From Nonomuraea endophytica (GTDB lineage Bacteria; Actinomycetota; Actinomycetes; Streptosporangiales; Streptosporangiaceae), in NCBI RefSeq assembly GCF_014203235.1, contig NZ_JACHIN010000006.1, positions 248,001 to 312,000 on the forward strand: 64,000 nt of DNA. Direction: 5' to 3'. The notes below the pieces were generated by a model. It was not told the DNA's origin and searched no databases. It worked only from the letters and a program-made list of their open reading frames with translations. Positions 26,401 to 35,174 of this stretch are shown here, in pieces (within the stretch, counting starts at the first letter, position 1; each line of letters starts with the position of its first letter). The translations under genes were made by a program, and so were the position numbers.

Positions 26401-27581
26401 AAGCACTCCGTGCCGTAGGTGATCACTAGCTTGAGCGCGTCGGCGCCGACGACCACGTCCAGGGCCAGGTCGAACGTGGCCCGCTCCGGCCCCGTCCCCA
26501 CCATCTCGCCGACCAGCTCGCCCAGCCGCAGCGGCTGCTCGCCGACGAGCCCGAGCATGAGCATGGTCTGAAAAATCGGGGTACGCGCGGGGTCGCGGCC
26601 CACGCCGAGATCCGCGACGACCTGCTCGAAGGGCACCGAGGCGTTGGAGAACCCGCGCAGCAGCCGCTTGCGCACCCGCTTGAGCAGCTCGCCGACGGTC
26701 GGGTCGCCGTCCATCGTGGCGCGCACGGCCAGGGTGTTGATGAACAGGCCGAAGACGTTCTCGAACTCCTCCTGGTCCCGTCCGGCGACCGGGGTGCCGA
26801 CGCAGAAGTCCTCCTGGCCGGTGTGGCGCATGAGCAGGGTCTGATAGGCGGCCATCACCACCATGAACGGCGTGCACCGCCGGGCTCTGGCCAGCTCGGC
26901 GACGCCGTTCCAGACCTCGATCGGCATCGTGTGGACGAGCTTGGCTCCCGCGCCGCCCCTGACGGCCGGTCGCGGCCGGTCGGCGGCCAGCTCCAGCACC
27001 GGCACCCCGTCGAGCTCGGCCCGCCAGAACGCGCGCTGCTCCTCGTGCGCCTGCCCGCGTCGCGTCGCCGCATAGTCCCGGTACGGCGGAGCCTCCCGCA
27101 CCGGCGGCGCGTCCCGGCCCGCGGCGAAGGCGGTGTAGAGCTCGTCGAGCTGCGGGAACATGACACGTTCCACCGACCAGGCGTCCCCGATCAGGTGATG
27201 CATGGTCATGACCAGCACGTGATCAGCAGGTGCGAGCCGAAGAAGCGAAGCCCGCCACAACGGCCCCCGGGCCACGTCGAAGGAGGCGTCGGCCCTGGCG
27301 GCGACCAGGTGGCCCAGCCCTGCCTCATCCGTCTCGACGACCTCCAGGTCCACCGGTACGGCCGGTCGTACCTCGGCCGTGGGCGTCTCGCCCACCTCGG
27401 GAAAGACGGTGCGCAGCGACTCGTGCCGGGCGGCCAGCTCGCCGAGGGCGCGGGAGAGGGCGGCGACGTCGAGCGGGCCCCGTAACCGGGCGGCGACCAC
27501 CATCGTGTAGCTGGAGTCCCCGCCGGCCAGGCGGTCCAGGAACCACATCCGCTCTTGGGCGGGCGACAGGGTGGCGAACAT
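23448..27581 (-). CDS. Nonribosomal peptide synthetase module C-A-PCP-reductase
   Basis: A 1377-residue single-module NRPS. Condensation domain at about 1-430 with MHHLIGDAWS (HHxxxD at 128-133). Adenylation domain at about 450-930 with YVIYTSGSTGAPKG, FNHYGPTEATV and YRTGD. Carrier domain with FFDLGGHSLL supplying the phosphopantetheine Ser. Terminal thioester reductase from about 1027 with LLTGGTGFLGAYLL and YDQSK. Pocket residues by eye are about D-A-G-V-M-G-H-V-C-K; Asp235 implies an alpha-amino acid, but I recognise no substrate. The product is released reductively as an aldehyde or alcohol. The partner may be the divergent C-domain gene. Confidence 0.93.
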   Translation of the reverse strand: MFATLSPAQERMWFLDRLAGGDSSYTMVVAARLRGPLDVAALSRALGELAARHESLRTVFPEVGETPTAEVRPAVPVDLEVVETDEAGLGHLVAARADASFDVARGPLWRASLLRLAPADHVLVMTMHHLIGDAWSVERVMFPQLDELYTAFAAGRDAPPVREAPPYRDYAATRRGQAHEEQRAFWRAELDGVPVLELAADRPRPAVRGGAGAKLVHTMPIEVWNGVAELARARRCTPFMVVMAAYQTLLMRHTGQEDFCVGTPVAGRDQEEFENVFGLFINTLAVRATMDGDPTVGELLKRVRKRLLRGFSNASVPFEQVVADLGVGRDPARTPIFQTMLMLGLVGEQPLRLGELVGEMVGTGPERATFDLALDVVVGADALKLVITYGTECFEAETVARLATHLERLLREMAARPEARLSELDMLPPQEQAMLLGAASPTAEPTPRLEELIAEQARRTPQTPAVITPDAVLTYAELDARAAELADELRERGVRPGARVAVCLKASPEAIVALLGALKAGATYVPLDPDQPADRLAALMADCGAAVVIGTSVRDLPAPQAESSGAPAYVIYTSGSTGAPKGVVVAHDTVVRLARAFIDLHGFGPGQRVLMVPPLSFDASAGDLYPAFLSGAAIVLHPSPFALTGPEALELCARHGITMVDAPTALWRQWVDDLADRDAVDPGPLTTVMVGGESVPVDRLRTWARLTGGRLAFFNHYGPTEATVCATVYRTVDGSELGPRPHLPIGRPLPHVRAYVLDRHGALAPVGAPGELYLGGPCLAEGYLGRPELTAERFVTFRGERVYRTGDRAIRRADGNLEFLGRDDRQLKINGVRVEPAEVEAACLAHEGVREAVVTGVRGRLVAYLTGDRITRAELRTFLAGKLPAGMVPHDLVMLDAVPMTPHGKIDYRALPLPEVEAVPYESPRTPTELAVAAVWEETLGVPVGRRDNFFDLGGHSLLTPKTVSRIAARTGRPVGLDVFFAAADLAELAARLDGQTVRGPDVRADAVLPDDVVVSAVPLRVSPPRRVLLTGGTGFLGAYLLAGLASPGVTVHCLVRGSDPVARLRGNLERYGLWDPELADRIVPESGDLAMDGLAGRLGHLAGSLDLIVHSGGLVDFAKPYTGLRAANVGGTLEILRLAATAAIPVHLVSTLGVHLTPGERVVREDDPLPDPDLLHPGYDQSKWAADRLAAAARAAGLPVSIHRPARISGDTATGACPPGDFLGRFFATCVTLGAVPDGERFDMTPVDHVAAAIVHLALGRATGDFHYYNPRTLSSAHIVAGLRERGLPLRLIPGADWRAEVRARLAAGEPLPVAAYPRSFTEYGPAKGPAFDCTRTEHTLAEAGLTCPPAATLLDGLLTHLITSGELDAAGPRER

Positions 27582-27641
27582 CGTGGCCGTACTCCCTTTG
27601 CGGGTGTGTGCGTTCTGACCCTGGACCTGACAAATTTTCTG

Positions 27642-27658
27642 ATAGGAAAGTTTCCTAT
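27642..27658. promoter_or_regulatory. 17-bp palindrome between NRPS genes
   Basis: ATAGGAAA and TTTCCTAT flank a single G, centrally placed between the divergent NRPS and stand-alone condensation genes. GGAAAGTTTCC-type palindromes are, as I recall and have not verified, operators of ROK-family repressors (CsnR type) in Streptomyces. No such regulator is encoded here, so control would be in trans. Confidence 0.55.
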
Positions 27659-27689
27659 TTGTTTGTTAGCGTGATGCTACACAGCTCCA

Positions 27690-29282
27690 GTGGACGTGGA
27701 CAATGGACGGGCTCCGTTGAATCTGATCGTGCACTTCGATGGCCTGCCGGACCGGCAGGGCGCGCTGACCATGGGCCAAGCGAACATGGCGCGCTGCGTG
27801 CGCCGGGATCCTCCCGAGCACATGAACTTCCTGATGATCAAGCGCGTGCCACGGCGGGCCGGTCTCGACCGGATCGCCGACGCCACCCTCGCGCTGCTGT
27901 CCCGGCACGAGGGCCTGCGCACCACCTTCACCGCCGACACGCAGCACGTGCACGGCAAGGGGGCGCTGGAGGTGGTGGTCGTCCCCGACCACGGCGGTCC
28001 GCCGATGCGCGCCGCCGAGGAGGCGGGCGTGCTCCTCCGCGCGCCGCGCTTCGACCTCGAAAGCGAGTTCCCGCTGCGCATGGCGGTGGTCTGCGCCGAG
28101 GCCGAGCCACGCCTGGCGGTCTTCGTGCTCCCGCACACCGCCGTGGACGCCATCAGCCTCGCCCACCTGCTACGCGAATGGGAGGCGCTCCTGCACGGCC
28201 GGCCGCTGCCCGGCCCGGAACCCACCCAGCCGATCGACCTGGCCGACAGCGAACGCACCCCGGCGGCGCTGCGTCGCGCCGAGGCCGCGCTCGAACACTG
28301 GCGTGGCGGCCTGGCCAGGTCGCCGCAGACGATGTTCCCGGTCGCCTTCGACACCGAGCACGCCATGGTGGCCCGGCTGCGCATCCGCTCGGCCGCCGTC
28401 ACGGCCTGCCTGGAACGTGCCGCCGCCAGGACCGGAGCCAGTCCCTCGATGATCGTGATGGCCGCGCTCGGCACCCTCGTCGGCCACCGTACGGCCCAGC
28501 CGACCTGCCTGCTGGCCTCCCTGTCGAGCAACCGCGCCCATCCCCGGCTCCGTACGCACATCGGCCCGCTGGCCCAGGACGCCCTGGTCGTGACCGATCT
28601 GGCCGCCGCGACCTTCGACGAGCTGATCGCCCGCTTCCGGGTGGCCGCGCTCGCCGGGTACCAGCGCAGCCGGTTCGACTCCGAGGCGCTGTGGGAGGCG
28701 ATCCACGCCATGGACGCCGAACGCGGCACCAGGTACGCCAGGGACTGCGTCTTCAACGACATGAGCGCCCAGGTGCCGCCCGACGACGAGGACCCGGTCC
28801 ACGAGCCCGAGCTGACCTGGCTGCCCGAGGCGGCGCTGCCGGCCAACCTCTCGCTCTGGATCAACCGGCTCGACACCGTGCTCGACCTGACCCTGTGGGT
28901 CAACCCCGCGGCGCTGTCCAAGGACGAGGCGGAGGTGTTCGGGGCGGGGCTGGTCAGGCTGCTGACGGCGGCGGGCGATCGGGTGGTGGACGTCGCCGAG
29001 ATCGAGGAGGTCACCGGGGTCACGGCCATGCCGTACGGGCCGGAGTGGGTGCGTTCCGGCACCTCGTGGGTGCGGCCGGAAGCCGTCCGGCTGCTGGTGG
29101 AGCGCGCGGTGCCCGGCGGTACGGCGAGCATCACGCTCGACGGGGACGGCACGTTCACCTGCCACCTCGTCACCGGCACCGCCATCACCCCGGGCCAGGC
29201 GCACCGGGCCTGCCTCGACCTGCTGCCCGGCCACCCGGACGCGGTCGCCCCCCGCCGCTACGTCATCGAGCCCGAGGAGTGA
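27690..29282 (+). CDS. Stand-alone condensation-domain protein
   Basis: A 530-residue protein related to NRPS condensation domains. It begins with ALTMGQANMARCVR and SRHEGLRTTF, as these domains do, and its active-site motif is PHTAVDA: the second His and the Asp of HHxxxDG remain, but the first His is Pro and the Gly is Ala. Near the C-terminus ALPANLSLWINRL resembles the DFG-like region. No carrier or adenylation domain is present. It is divergent from the C-A-T-R NRPS and may catalyse an acylation or condensation on its product. GTG starts at 27690 or 27696 are both possible. Confidence 0.8.
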   Translation: MDVDNGRAPLNLIVHFDGLPDRQGALTMGQANMARCVRRDPPEHMNFLMIKRVPRRAGLDRIADATLALLSRHEGLRTTFTADTQHVHGKGALEVVVVPDHGGPPMRAAEEAGVLLRAPRFDLESEFPLRMAVVCAEAEPRLAVFVLPHTAVDAISLAHLLREWEALLHGRPLPGPEPTQPIDLADSERTPAALRRAEAALEHWRGGLARSPQTMFPVAFDTEHAMVARLRIRSAAVTACLERAAARTGASPSMIVMAALGTLVGHRTAQPTCLLASLSSNRAHPRLRTHIGPLAQDALVVTDLAAATFDELIARFRVAALAGYQRSRFDSEALWEAIHAMDAERGTRYARDCVFNDMSAQVPPDDEDPVHEPELTWLPEAALPANLSLWINRLDTVLDLTLWVNPAALSKDEAEVFGAGLVRLLTAAGDRVVDVAEIEEVTGVTAMPYGPEWVRSGTSWVRPEAVRLLVERAVPGGTASITLDGDGTFTCHLVTGTAITPGQAHRACLDLLPGHPDAVAPRRYVIEPEE

Positions 29283-30485
29283 GAGGCCGGCGGCTTGGGC
29301 AACGCCGCGATCACTCCGGCGAGCACCGGCAACCCGGCGGCCAGAGCGGCGATCGCCCACCAGGGAGTCCCGAAGGACACCCGTAGCAGGATGTCGTCCT
29401 CGTCGTTGGGTGTGGTCATCGGCCAGGCCAGCAACCATCCGATGCCACACCCGGCGACGGCTCCCGGCACCGCTCCGCAGAGCGCGCTCCATCCCGCGCG
29501 CCCCGCGGCGAACCACCGCAACGTCCCGGCCGAGCCGCCGCCGACTCTCAGCAGCGTCCGCCCCGACCGGGTTCCGGTGCCCGCCCGGCCACCCGCGGCC
29601 AGCGCCCCGCCGAGCGCGACGGCGACCGCCGCGGCGACCCCGCCCATCTATGCGACCGGCGCCTGATACCCAAGCTCAAGGAAGGTGTACGCGTCGTCGG
29701 TCAATCGCCGCTGGACGCGCTCTTGTTCGGCGGCCGTCGTCCGGTGCCGGGAGGGGTCGACGATCAGCGACTCCGCCTCCGGGGCGAGGCCCAGGACCCG
29801 GATGACCGTCGTCGGGATGAAGACCTCGTTCACCTGCCGATCGGGAGACTTGACCACGGTCGCGGGAAGGGACTTGGTTCGAGCCGCGGCACCATCGTCA
29901 TCGGTGCGCAGGGAGTAGCGGATCGTCACCGTGTCGACGTCCAGGTCGTGGGGCGTGACGACCACAGCCGTTCCCTCGTCGTAGGGCGTGGCCGCGTTCC
30001 CGGTGAGGTAACGCAGGAGCGCTTTGTCGCCGATGAAGCCGGGCGGAATCACACCCTCCACATCCGGCAGGTCCACACCCTCGACGTCGACCCCGAAGTG
30101 CCGGTCCTGGGTGGTCTGGTCTCGCTGCACGACGGAGTCCGCGGGCACTTCTCGCTGAAGGGCCGCCCGGGTGACCGCCGGGTCCGCGTTCGACAGCTTC
30201 ACGAGGAGGGCGCCGTGCCGGGCCTGGGGCACGTACCAAGCCCGGCCCTGCGCCGACTGGGCGACCGCGACACTCGTCACGACGATCGCGCAGGCCGTCA
30301 GCACCATCGTGACCGCGATGGGGGCGGCCGTCCGGTGCCCGCCGAGCGCCACGTCACGGGCGGCCAGCCGGACCACCGGCGACAGCCGGGCCGCTTCCGA
30401 GGCGAAGAAGACCGACCCGCACAGCAGCCCCACGAAGACACCCGGTGCCACCAAGAAGAGGATGATGCTTAAGATCACCAGCGCA
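29258..30485 (-). pseudogene. Broken FtsX-type ABC transporter permease
   Basis: Two in-frame pieces of one membrane protein. The upstream piece starts abruptly near 30485 (VILSIILFLVAPGVFVGLL), carries RLAARDVALGGHRTA as in FtsX-like permeases and the extracytoplasmic domain, and stops at a TAG (29650-29648) after LELGYQAPVA. The next codon, ATG at 29647, continues in the same frame through three more helices to 29258. The N-terminal half of a typical permease is absent. This is a 5'-truncated remnant with a nonsense codon. Its 3' end overlaps the converging condensation gene by 25 bp. Confidence 0.75.
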
Positions 30486-30489
30486 TGGT

Positions 30490-30523
30490 AGGCGCCCCCC
30501 GCGTGCAACCGCGAGGGGCGCCT
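30490..30523. terminator. Terminator of the arabinose operon
   Basis: AGGCGCCCCCCGCG (30490-30503) pairs with CGCGAGGGGCGCCT (30510-30523) through 14 bp with one G-T wobble and a 6-nt loop, 5 bp past the stop of the secreted GH51 gene. Confidence 0.85.
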
Positions 30524-30527
30524 GTGG

Positions 30528-33500
30528 CTAGGGGGTGAGGCGGACGGGCAAGGGGCTCGCGCCCAGTGCCGACACCTCCACCGCCGTACGGACATAGGTG
30601 GTGTAGCCGGACGCCGACACCGTCAGGCTGCGGACGCCCGCGGCGGCGGGCAGCCGGTAGTGGCCCGAGGCGTCGGTGACGACGCCGGGGCCGCCCGCGG
30701 TGACCGTCGCGCCGGCGATCGGGGTGCCGTCGGTCTTGGTCACCTTGCCGACGATCACCGGCGCCGCGACGGCGGCCGCCGCGATGTCGAACGTCAGCAC
30801 GGTGAACGAGTGCGCCGGGAAGGTGTGGGCGTTCACGCTGGTGGTCGTGGTGGTCGTGGTCTGGATGGCGGTCGGCTGCTGCCAGGTGTTGCGGTCGAGG
30901 TAGCCGGGTGAGCCGACCGTCGAGACGGTGGCCGTCGAGCCGACCGTGCCCGCTCCCGCGATGTTGATCGTCGCCGCCTGCGCGGCCGACGGGTCGCGGT
31001 TGACGACCGACACGTAGAGCTTGGCGCCGTCCGCCGATCGGGTGGAGGTGACGTCGAGCATCGGCACGCCGCTGCGGGCGGGCAGGTTGCCCATGGCGGG
31101 GGCGTTGTAGGTGGGACCGGTGACCGTGGTGGGCAGCAGCAGCGGCCCGTGGCGGTCGGCGATCAGCTTCTGCACCAGGTACGTCGGGGTGACGAAGCTG
31201 CCCCTGTTGCCCAGCCGGATGGCGCTGCCGTCCCAGAACTCCATGAGGGTCGAGGCCGCGTTCACCTCGTTCACGTCGCTTCTGCGCATGAACAGGTTGA
31301 GCAGCCCGGCCTCCTGCAGCGCGCCCTCCAGACTCCTGGACCTGCGGTGCTCCTCGTTGAAGTACATGGCGTTGTGCTCGGTCACCGCGATCTTGATGTC
31401 GCGGCTGGTGCCGTTGAGGATGGTGTTGGTGACCGTCGCCATCCGGTCGCCGATCACCGCGGACGCGCCGACGGAGGCGGCGTAGACGGCGGCGCTGTCG
31501 TAGGCCTGCGGCAGCGGCTGCGGGCTGTAGTAGTGGATCGACAGGTGGTCGAGCTTGGAACCCGCGTTGGCGATCATGGTCGTGTTCCAGCTCTGGTCGT
31601 TGTTGGTGCCGTCACCGCCCTCGCCGATGAAGGTGATCGTGGCGTCCTTGGCGGCCATCGCGTCGCGGAAGGTCACGTAGCTGGCCGCGAAGGCCGCCGC
31701 GTTGGTGTGACCGGGCGTCCACGAGCCCCACACCTCGTTCCCGATCTCCCACGTCTTCACGTTGTACGGCGCGCGTCCCCGCTTGGCGCCCCAGGTGGTC
31801 CCGGCGGCCCCGTTGGTGTACTCGACCCAGTTGGCCGCGGTCGCCGCGGTCCCCTGGCCCCAGTTGACGTTGAGCACCACGGGGATGTTCAGCGCCTCGG
31901 CCAGGCCGAGCACCTCGTCGGTGCCGACGTCGTTGGTCATCCACCCGGCTTCCCACTGCCCGTAGTACATGGGCGGGCGCTGGTCGCGGGGGCCGATGCC
32001 GTCGCTGAAGGTGTAGCTGTCGGCGATGATCCCGCCGGGCCACCGGATCGAGCCCGGGTTGAGCGCGGCCACCCGGTCGACGAAGTCCTTGCGCCAGCCG
32101 CCGTGCACGACCTCGGCCGGGTCCTTGGGCATGACCCCGGCCATGTCGATCCAGAGCGTGCCGGTGCCGGCCGTGCCGATGAAGAGCTTGGCGTAGCGAT
32201 CGGTGACCGACGGGGTGAGCGTGACCGTGTGCTTGGACCACGTGCCCGCGACGCCGGTGACGTTGGCGGTGGCGTAGGGCGTGTAGCCCGGCGAGTCGCC
32301 GGTGTCGGGGCCGAGCGCGAGAGTGACGGGCGCGCTCAGCCCGGTCTGCTTGAGGTAGACGCTGACCTCGTAGGCGCGGCCGGCGGTGACGGCGATGCCG
32401 CCCTGGCTGATGCCTCTGCGCCCGCTGGTGTGCTGGACGTCGACGCGCTGGGCGTAGCTGCCGTTGAAGGCGGTGCGCTCGCGGTCATAGGTGGCCACGT
32501 CGGTGTGGCCGTCGGGACGCCAGGCGTTGTCGGTGCGCCACCAGGTCAGGTAGTCCCACTTCGTCACGCTGGTGCCGAAGCCGTAGAGGAAGGCGTGGTA
32601 CTCGGTGTTCTGCAGGACGGCGGGCTTGGGGAGGCTGTGGACCAGACGGCCGTTGGCGAAGAAGGAGACCGTGTCGCCGACCTCGATGCGCAGGGTGACG
32701 GGCAGCGAGATCGCCGGGCCCGTCCACGGGGTGACGCCGTCGCCGAAGACGCGCAGGGTGCCCGCTTCGACCCCGAATTCCAGATATTTCGAGAAATCGC
32801 CGCGGCCGGTGCCCGCATACAGGTTGAGCAGGCCGTTCACTCCGGTGTAGGAGTCGAGCTTGGCCTCGACCGCGTAGTCCTGCACGTCGCTCTCCATGAG
32901 CGGCTGGGACATGAGGCCGTAGCGGCTTCCGGCCGCCCCGTTGATCGTCATCTGGCTGTTGGCCGCGCCCGCGCTGCCCCAGCCGCCTTCGAGCGTGGTC
33001 GGCGTCCAGGCGCCCGAGACGCCGCCGCCCTCGAAGTGGTTGTCCCAGCGGTCGAGCATGTGCACCTGGCTGACCTTGACCTCGTCCCAGACGGTGGTCG
33101 AGGCGCCGAAGCCGTACAGGAAGAGGCGGAAGTCCTGGAGGGGGACGTCGGTCCGGGTGGCCAGTTCGTGCACGCGCACGCCGTTGACGAAGAACCTGAA
33201 CAGTCTGCCGTTGGACCAGTACGGGCTGACCTGCACGGTCAGCGTCGCGGGCAGGGTGACCGCGCCGCCGGTCCAGTTGCCGGTGCCGTCGCTGGTGAAG
33301 ACCTTGGCCACGCCGCCCTCGACGCCGAACTCCATGAAGCGTTCGAAGCCGCCGGCGCCGCCGTAGACGTTGATGAGGCCGTTCGTGCCGGTGACGCCGT
33401 CGAGCCTGGTCTCGATCGTCGTCCAGTCCACGGAGGTGTTGGCGATGGGGTCGGACAGCAGGCCGTAGCGGGACTGCGCGCCGCCGGTGACGGTGGCCTT

Positions 33501-34361
33501 GCCTCCGCTGACGCTCACGCTGCCGTTGTTCGTGCCCTCCAGGCGGGAGGTGGTCCAGCGGGGTGACAGGGCGGTTCCGGAGAAGGAGTCGTAGGTGCCG
33601 TCCGGGGTGAGGGCCAGGTAGTCGGCGGTGACCGTGCCGCTCCAGCCGTACAGGAAGGCCCGGTAGTCACCCGGCAGGCCGGTGAAGGCCGTCAGGGTGT
33701 GCACCAGCGTGCCGTTGTGGAAGAAGCGCAACGTCCGCGCGCTGCCGTCGCGGCCGGAGACGTCGATGCGCAGGACCGACGGCGTGGTGGCCGCGCCGCC
33801 CGTCCACGAGGGGCGGCCGTCGGCGTGGACCTTCAGCACGCCGCCCTCGATGGCGAACTCGGCGAAATTCGTGAACGCGCCGGAACCGCCGTAGACGCTC
33901 AGGATCGCGTTGGTGCCCGTCGCCGAGACGATCCTGGTCTCCACGCTGATCGTGGCGTAGCGGCCGCCGGGGACCGGGTTGGACATGATGCCGAAACGGC
34001 CGGGCTGGGCCGCGGTGATGGCCGCGGCGCCGCCGGAGACGGTGAACGTCCCGGCGGGCGCGCCGTCCAGGCTGGTGGGGGTCCACTTCGAGCGGTCTAC
34101 GGTGTCGAAGCCGTCATAGAGGGTACTGCGGGCGGGTTCGGTCTCCAGGGAGCGGTTGGCGACCTTCTCGGCCCAGGCGTTGTTCATGGAGTCGGAGGCC
34201 CACTCCATCATCTGGCCGGTGACCGACGGCTGGACGACGCCGATCGGCTTGCTCGCGTCGACGGAGATGACGTTCGCGTTAACGGTGGCTGCGGCGGGCG
34301 CGCTTGTGAGGGCGATATTTCCGCATAAAAGGGCTAGGCAGGCAAGGACGTGCTTCACCAT
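30528..34361 (-). CDS. Secreted GH51-like alpha-L-arabinofuranosidase with triplicated inserted domains
   Basis: A 1277-residue exported glycosidase. Signal peptide to about 25. GH51-type N-terminus (VTGQMMEWASDSMNNAWAEK) at 47-67, interrupted by three tandem about 175-residue repeats at about 82-256, 257-435 and 437-612, each with a W/R-Y-G-L/I-M/L-S core and a GxVWD/KWD end. A CBM4_9-like segment (619-740) follows, then the TIM barrel with acid/base Glu876 (WEIGNEVWG) and nucleophile Glu995 (AVTEHNAMY). A carboxypeptidase-regulatory-like domain ends the protein. It is the last gene of the operon and probably releases arabinose from polymer outside the cell. Confidence 0.88.
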   Translation of the reverse strand: MVKHVLACLALLCGNIALTSAPAAATVNANVISVDASKPIGVVQPSVTGQMMEWASDSMNNAWAEKVANRSLETEPARSTLYDGFDTVDRSKWTPTSLDGAPAGTFTVSGGAAAITAAQPGRFGIMSNPVPGGRYATISVETRIVSATGTNAILSVYGGSGAFTNFAEFAIEGGVLKVHADGRPSWTGGAATTPSVLRIDVSGRDGSARTLRFFHNGTLVHTLTAFTGLPGDYRAFLYGWSGTVTADYLALTPDGTYDSFSGTALSPRWTTSRLEGTNNGSVSVSGGKATVTGGAQSRYGLLSDPIANTSVDWTTIETRLDGVTGTNGLINVYGGAGGFERFMEFGVEGGVAKVFTSDGTGNWTGGAVTLPATLTVQVSPYWSNGRLFRFFVNGVRVHELATRTDVPLQDFRLFLYGFGASTTVWDEVKVSQVHMLDRWDNHFEGGGVSGAWTPTTLEGGWGSAGAANSQMTINGAAGSRYGLMSQPLMESDVQDYAVEAKLDSYTGVNGLLNLYAGTGRGDFSKYLEFGVEAGTLRVFGDGVTPWTGPAISLPVTLRIEVGDTVSFFANGRLVHSLPKPAVLQNTEYHAFLYGFGTSVTKWDYLTWWRTDNAWRPDGHTDVATYDRERTAFNGSYAQRVDVQHTSGRRGISQGGIAVTAGRAYEVSVYLKQTGLSAPVTLALGPDTGDSPGYTPYATANVTGVAGTWSKHTVTLTPSVTDRYAKLFIGTAGTGTLWIDMAGVMPKDPAEVVHGGWRKDFVDRVAALNPGSIRWPGGIIADSYTFSDGIGPRDQRPPMYYGQWEAGWMTNDVGTDEVLGLAEALNIPVVLNVNWGQGTAATAANWVEYTNGAAGTTWGAKRGRAPYNVKTWEIGNEVWGSWTPGHTNAAAFAASYVTFRDAMAAKDATITFIGEGGDGTNNDQSWNTTMIANAGSKLDHLSIHYYSPQPLPQAYDSAAVYAASVGASAVIGDRMATVTNTILNGTSRDIKIAVTEHNAMYFNEEHRRSRSLEGALQEAGLLNLFMRRSDVNEVNAASTLMEFWDGSAIRLGNRGSFVTPTYLVQKLIADRHGPLLLPTTVTGPTYNAPAMGNLPARSGVPMLDVTSTRSADGAKLYVSVVNRDPSAAQAATINIAGAGTVGSTATVSTVGSPGYLDRNTWQQPTAIQTTTTTTTSVNAHTFPAHSFTVLTFDIAAAAVAAPVIVGKVTKTDGTPIAGATVTAGGPGVVTDASGHYRLPAAAGVRSLTVSASGYTTYVRTAVEVSALGASPLPVRLTP

Positions 34362-34370
34362 GGGTGGTAC

Positions 34371-35174
34371 CTACTTCATTCCGGTGGTTGCGATGCCTTC
34401 GATGAAGCGCCGTTGGACGAGCAGGAACGCCGCGACCATCGGCAGGAGGGTGAGCACGGCGCCGGCCATCAGCAGGCCGTACTCGATGACGTGCTCGCCC
34501 ATGAACAGCGCCAGCCCGGCGGGCAGCGTCTGCATGTCGGTCTCGGTGGTGAACACCAGGGGCCAGAGCAGGTCGTTCCAGTTGTACATGAAGTGGAACA
34601 GGCCCAGCGTGAGCAGCGCGGGCCCGGACAGCGGCAGAATCACCCTTCGGTAGATGCCGAACTCGGACGAGCCGTCGATGCGGGCGGCCTCGTCGAGTTC
34701 GCGCGGGATCGTCAGGAAGTACTGGCGCAGGAAGAAGATGCCGAACGCGTTCGTCGCCCGCGGCACGATCAGCCCCTGGTAGGTGTTGATCCAGTCCAGG
34801 GAGCTGAGCAGCTGGAACAACGGCACCAGCGTCACCTGCGGCGGGATCATCAGCAGGAGCAGGATCAGGACGAACACCGCGTTCTTGCCGGGGAAGTCCA
34901 TCCTGGCCAGGGCGTAGGCGGCCAGGGAGTCCAGCAGCAGCGAGATCGCGGTCACGCCGCCCGCGAACACGACGGTGTTGAGGAACTGCCGGCCGAAGGG
35001 GATGCGCTCCCAGATCTGCGTGTAGTGGTCGGTGGTGAAGCCGCCGGGCAGCAGCGAGGGCGGATAGCGGACGATCGCCGCCTCCGGCGTGATCGACGCC
35101 ACGACCATCCAGACCAGCGGCAGCAGGACCAGGCCCGCCCCGACCAGCAAAGCCCCATATTTCAGGACTCGCAC
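34371..35174 (-). CDS. Carbohydrate ABC transporter permease, MalG type
   Basis: A 267-residue inner-membrane permease with six helices. The EAA loop reads ELDEAARIDGSSEFGIYRRVILPLSGPA, which contacts the ATPase. The GTG at 35174 shares its first base with the stop of the upstream permease (TAGTG). No ATPase gene lies in the operon, so a shared MsiK-type ATPase is probably used, as is common in actinomycetes. It imports the arabinoside captured by the binding lipoprotein. Confidence 0.94.
   Translation of the reverse strand: MRVLKYGALLVGAGLVLLPLVWMVVASITPEAAIVRYPPSLLPGGFTTDHYTQIWERIPFGRQFLNTVVFAGGVTAISLLLDSLAAYALARMDFPGKNAVFVLILLLLMIPPQVTLVPLFQLLSSLDWINTYQGLIVPRATNAFGIFFLRQYFLTIPRELDEAARIDGSSEFGIYRRVILPLSGPALLTLGLFHFMYNWNDLLWPLVFTTETDMQTLPAGLALFMGEHVIEYGLLMAGAVLTLLPMVAAFLLVQRRFIEGIATTGMK

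Noticed and set aside
29258..29647. Downstream permease piece as an independent gene
   Set aside because: It continues the same frame as the upstream piece after one TAG and lacks a ribosome-binding site.
31149..33566. 805-residue rightward frame opposite the secreted GH51 gene
   Set aside because: Low-complexity Val/Gly/Asp/Arg composition, no start signal; the GH51 frame has catalytic motifs.
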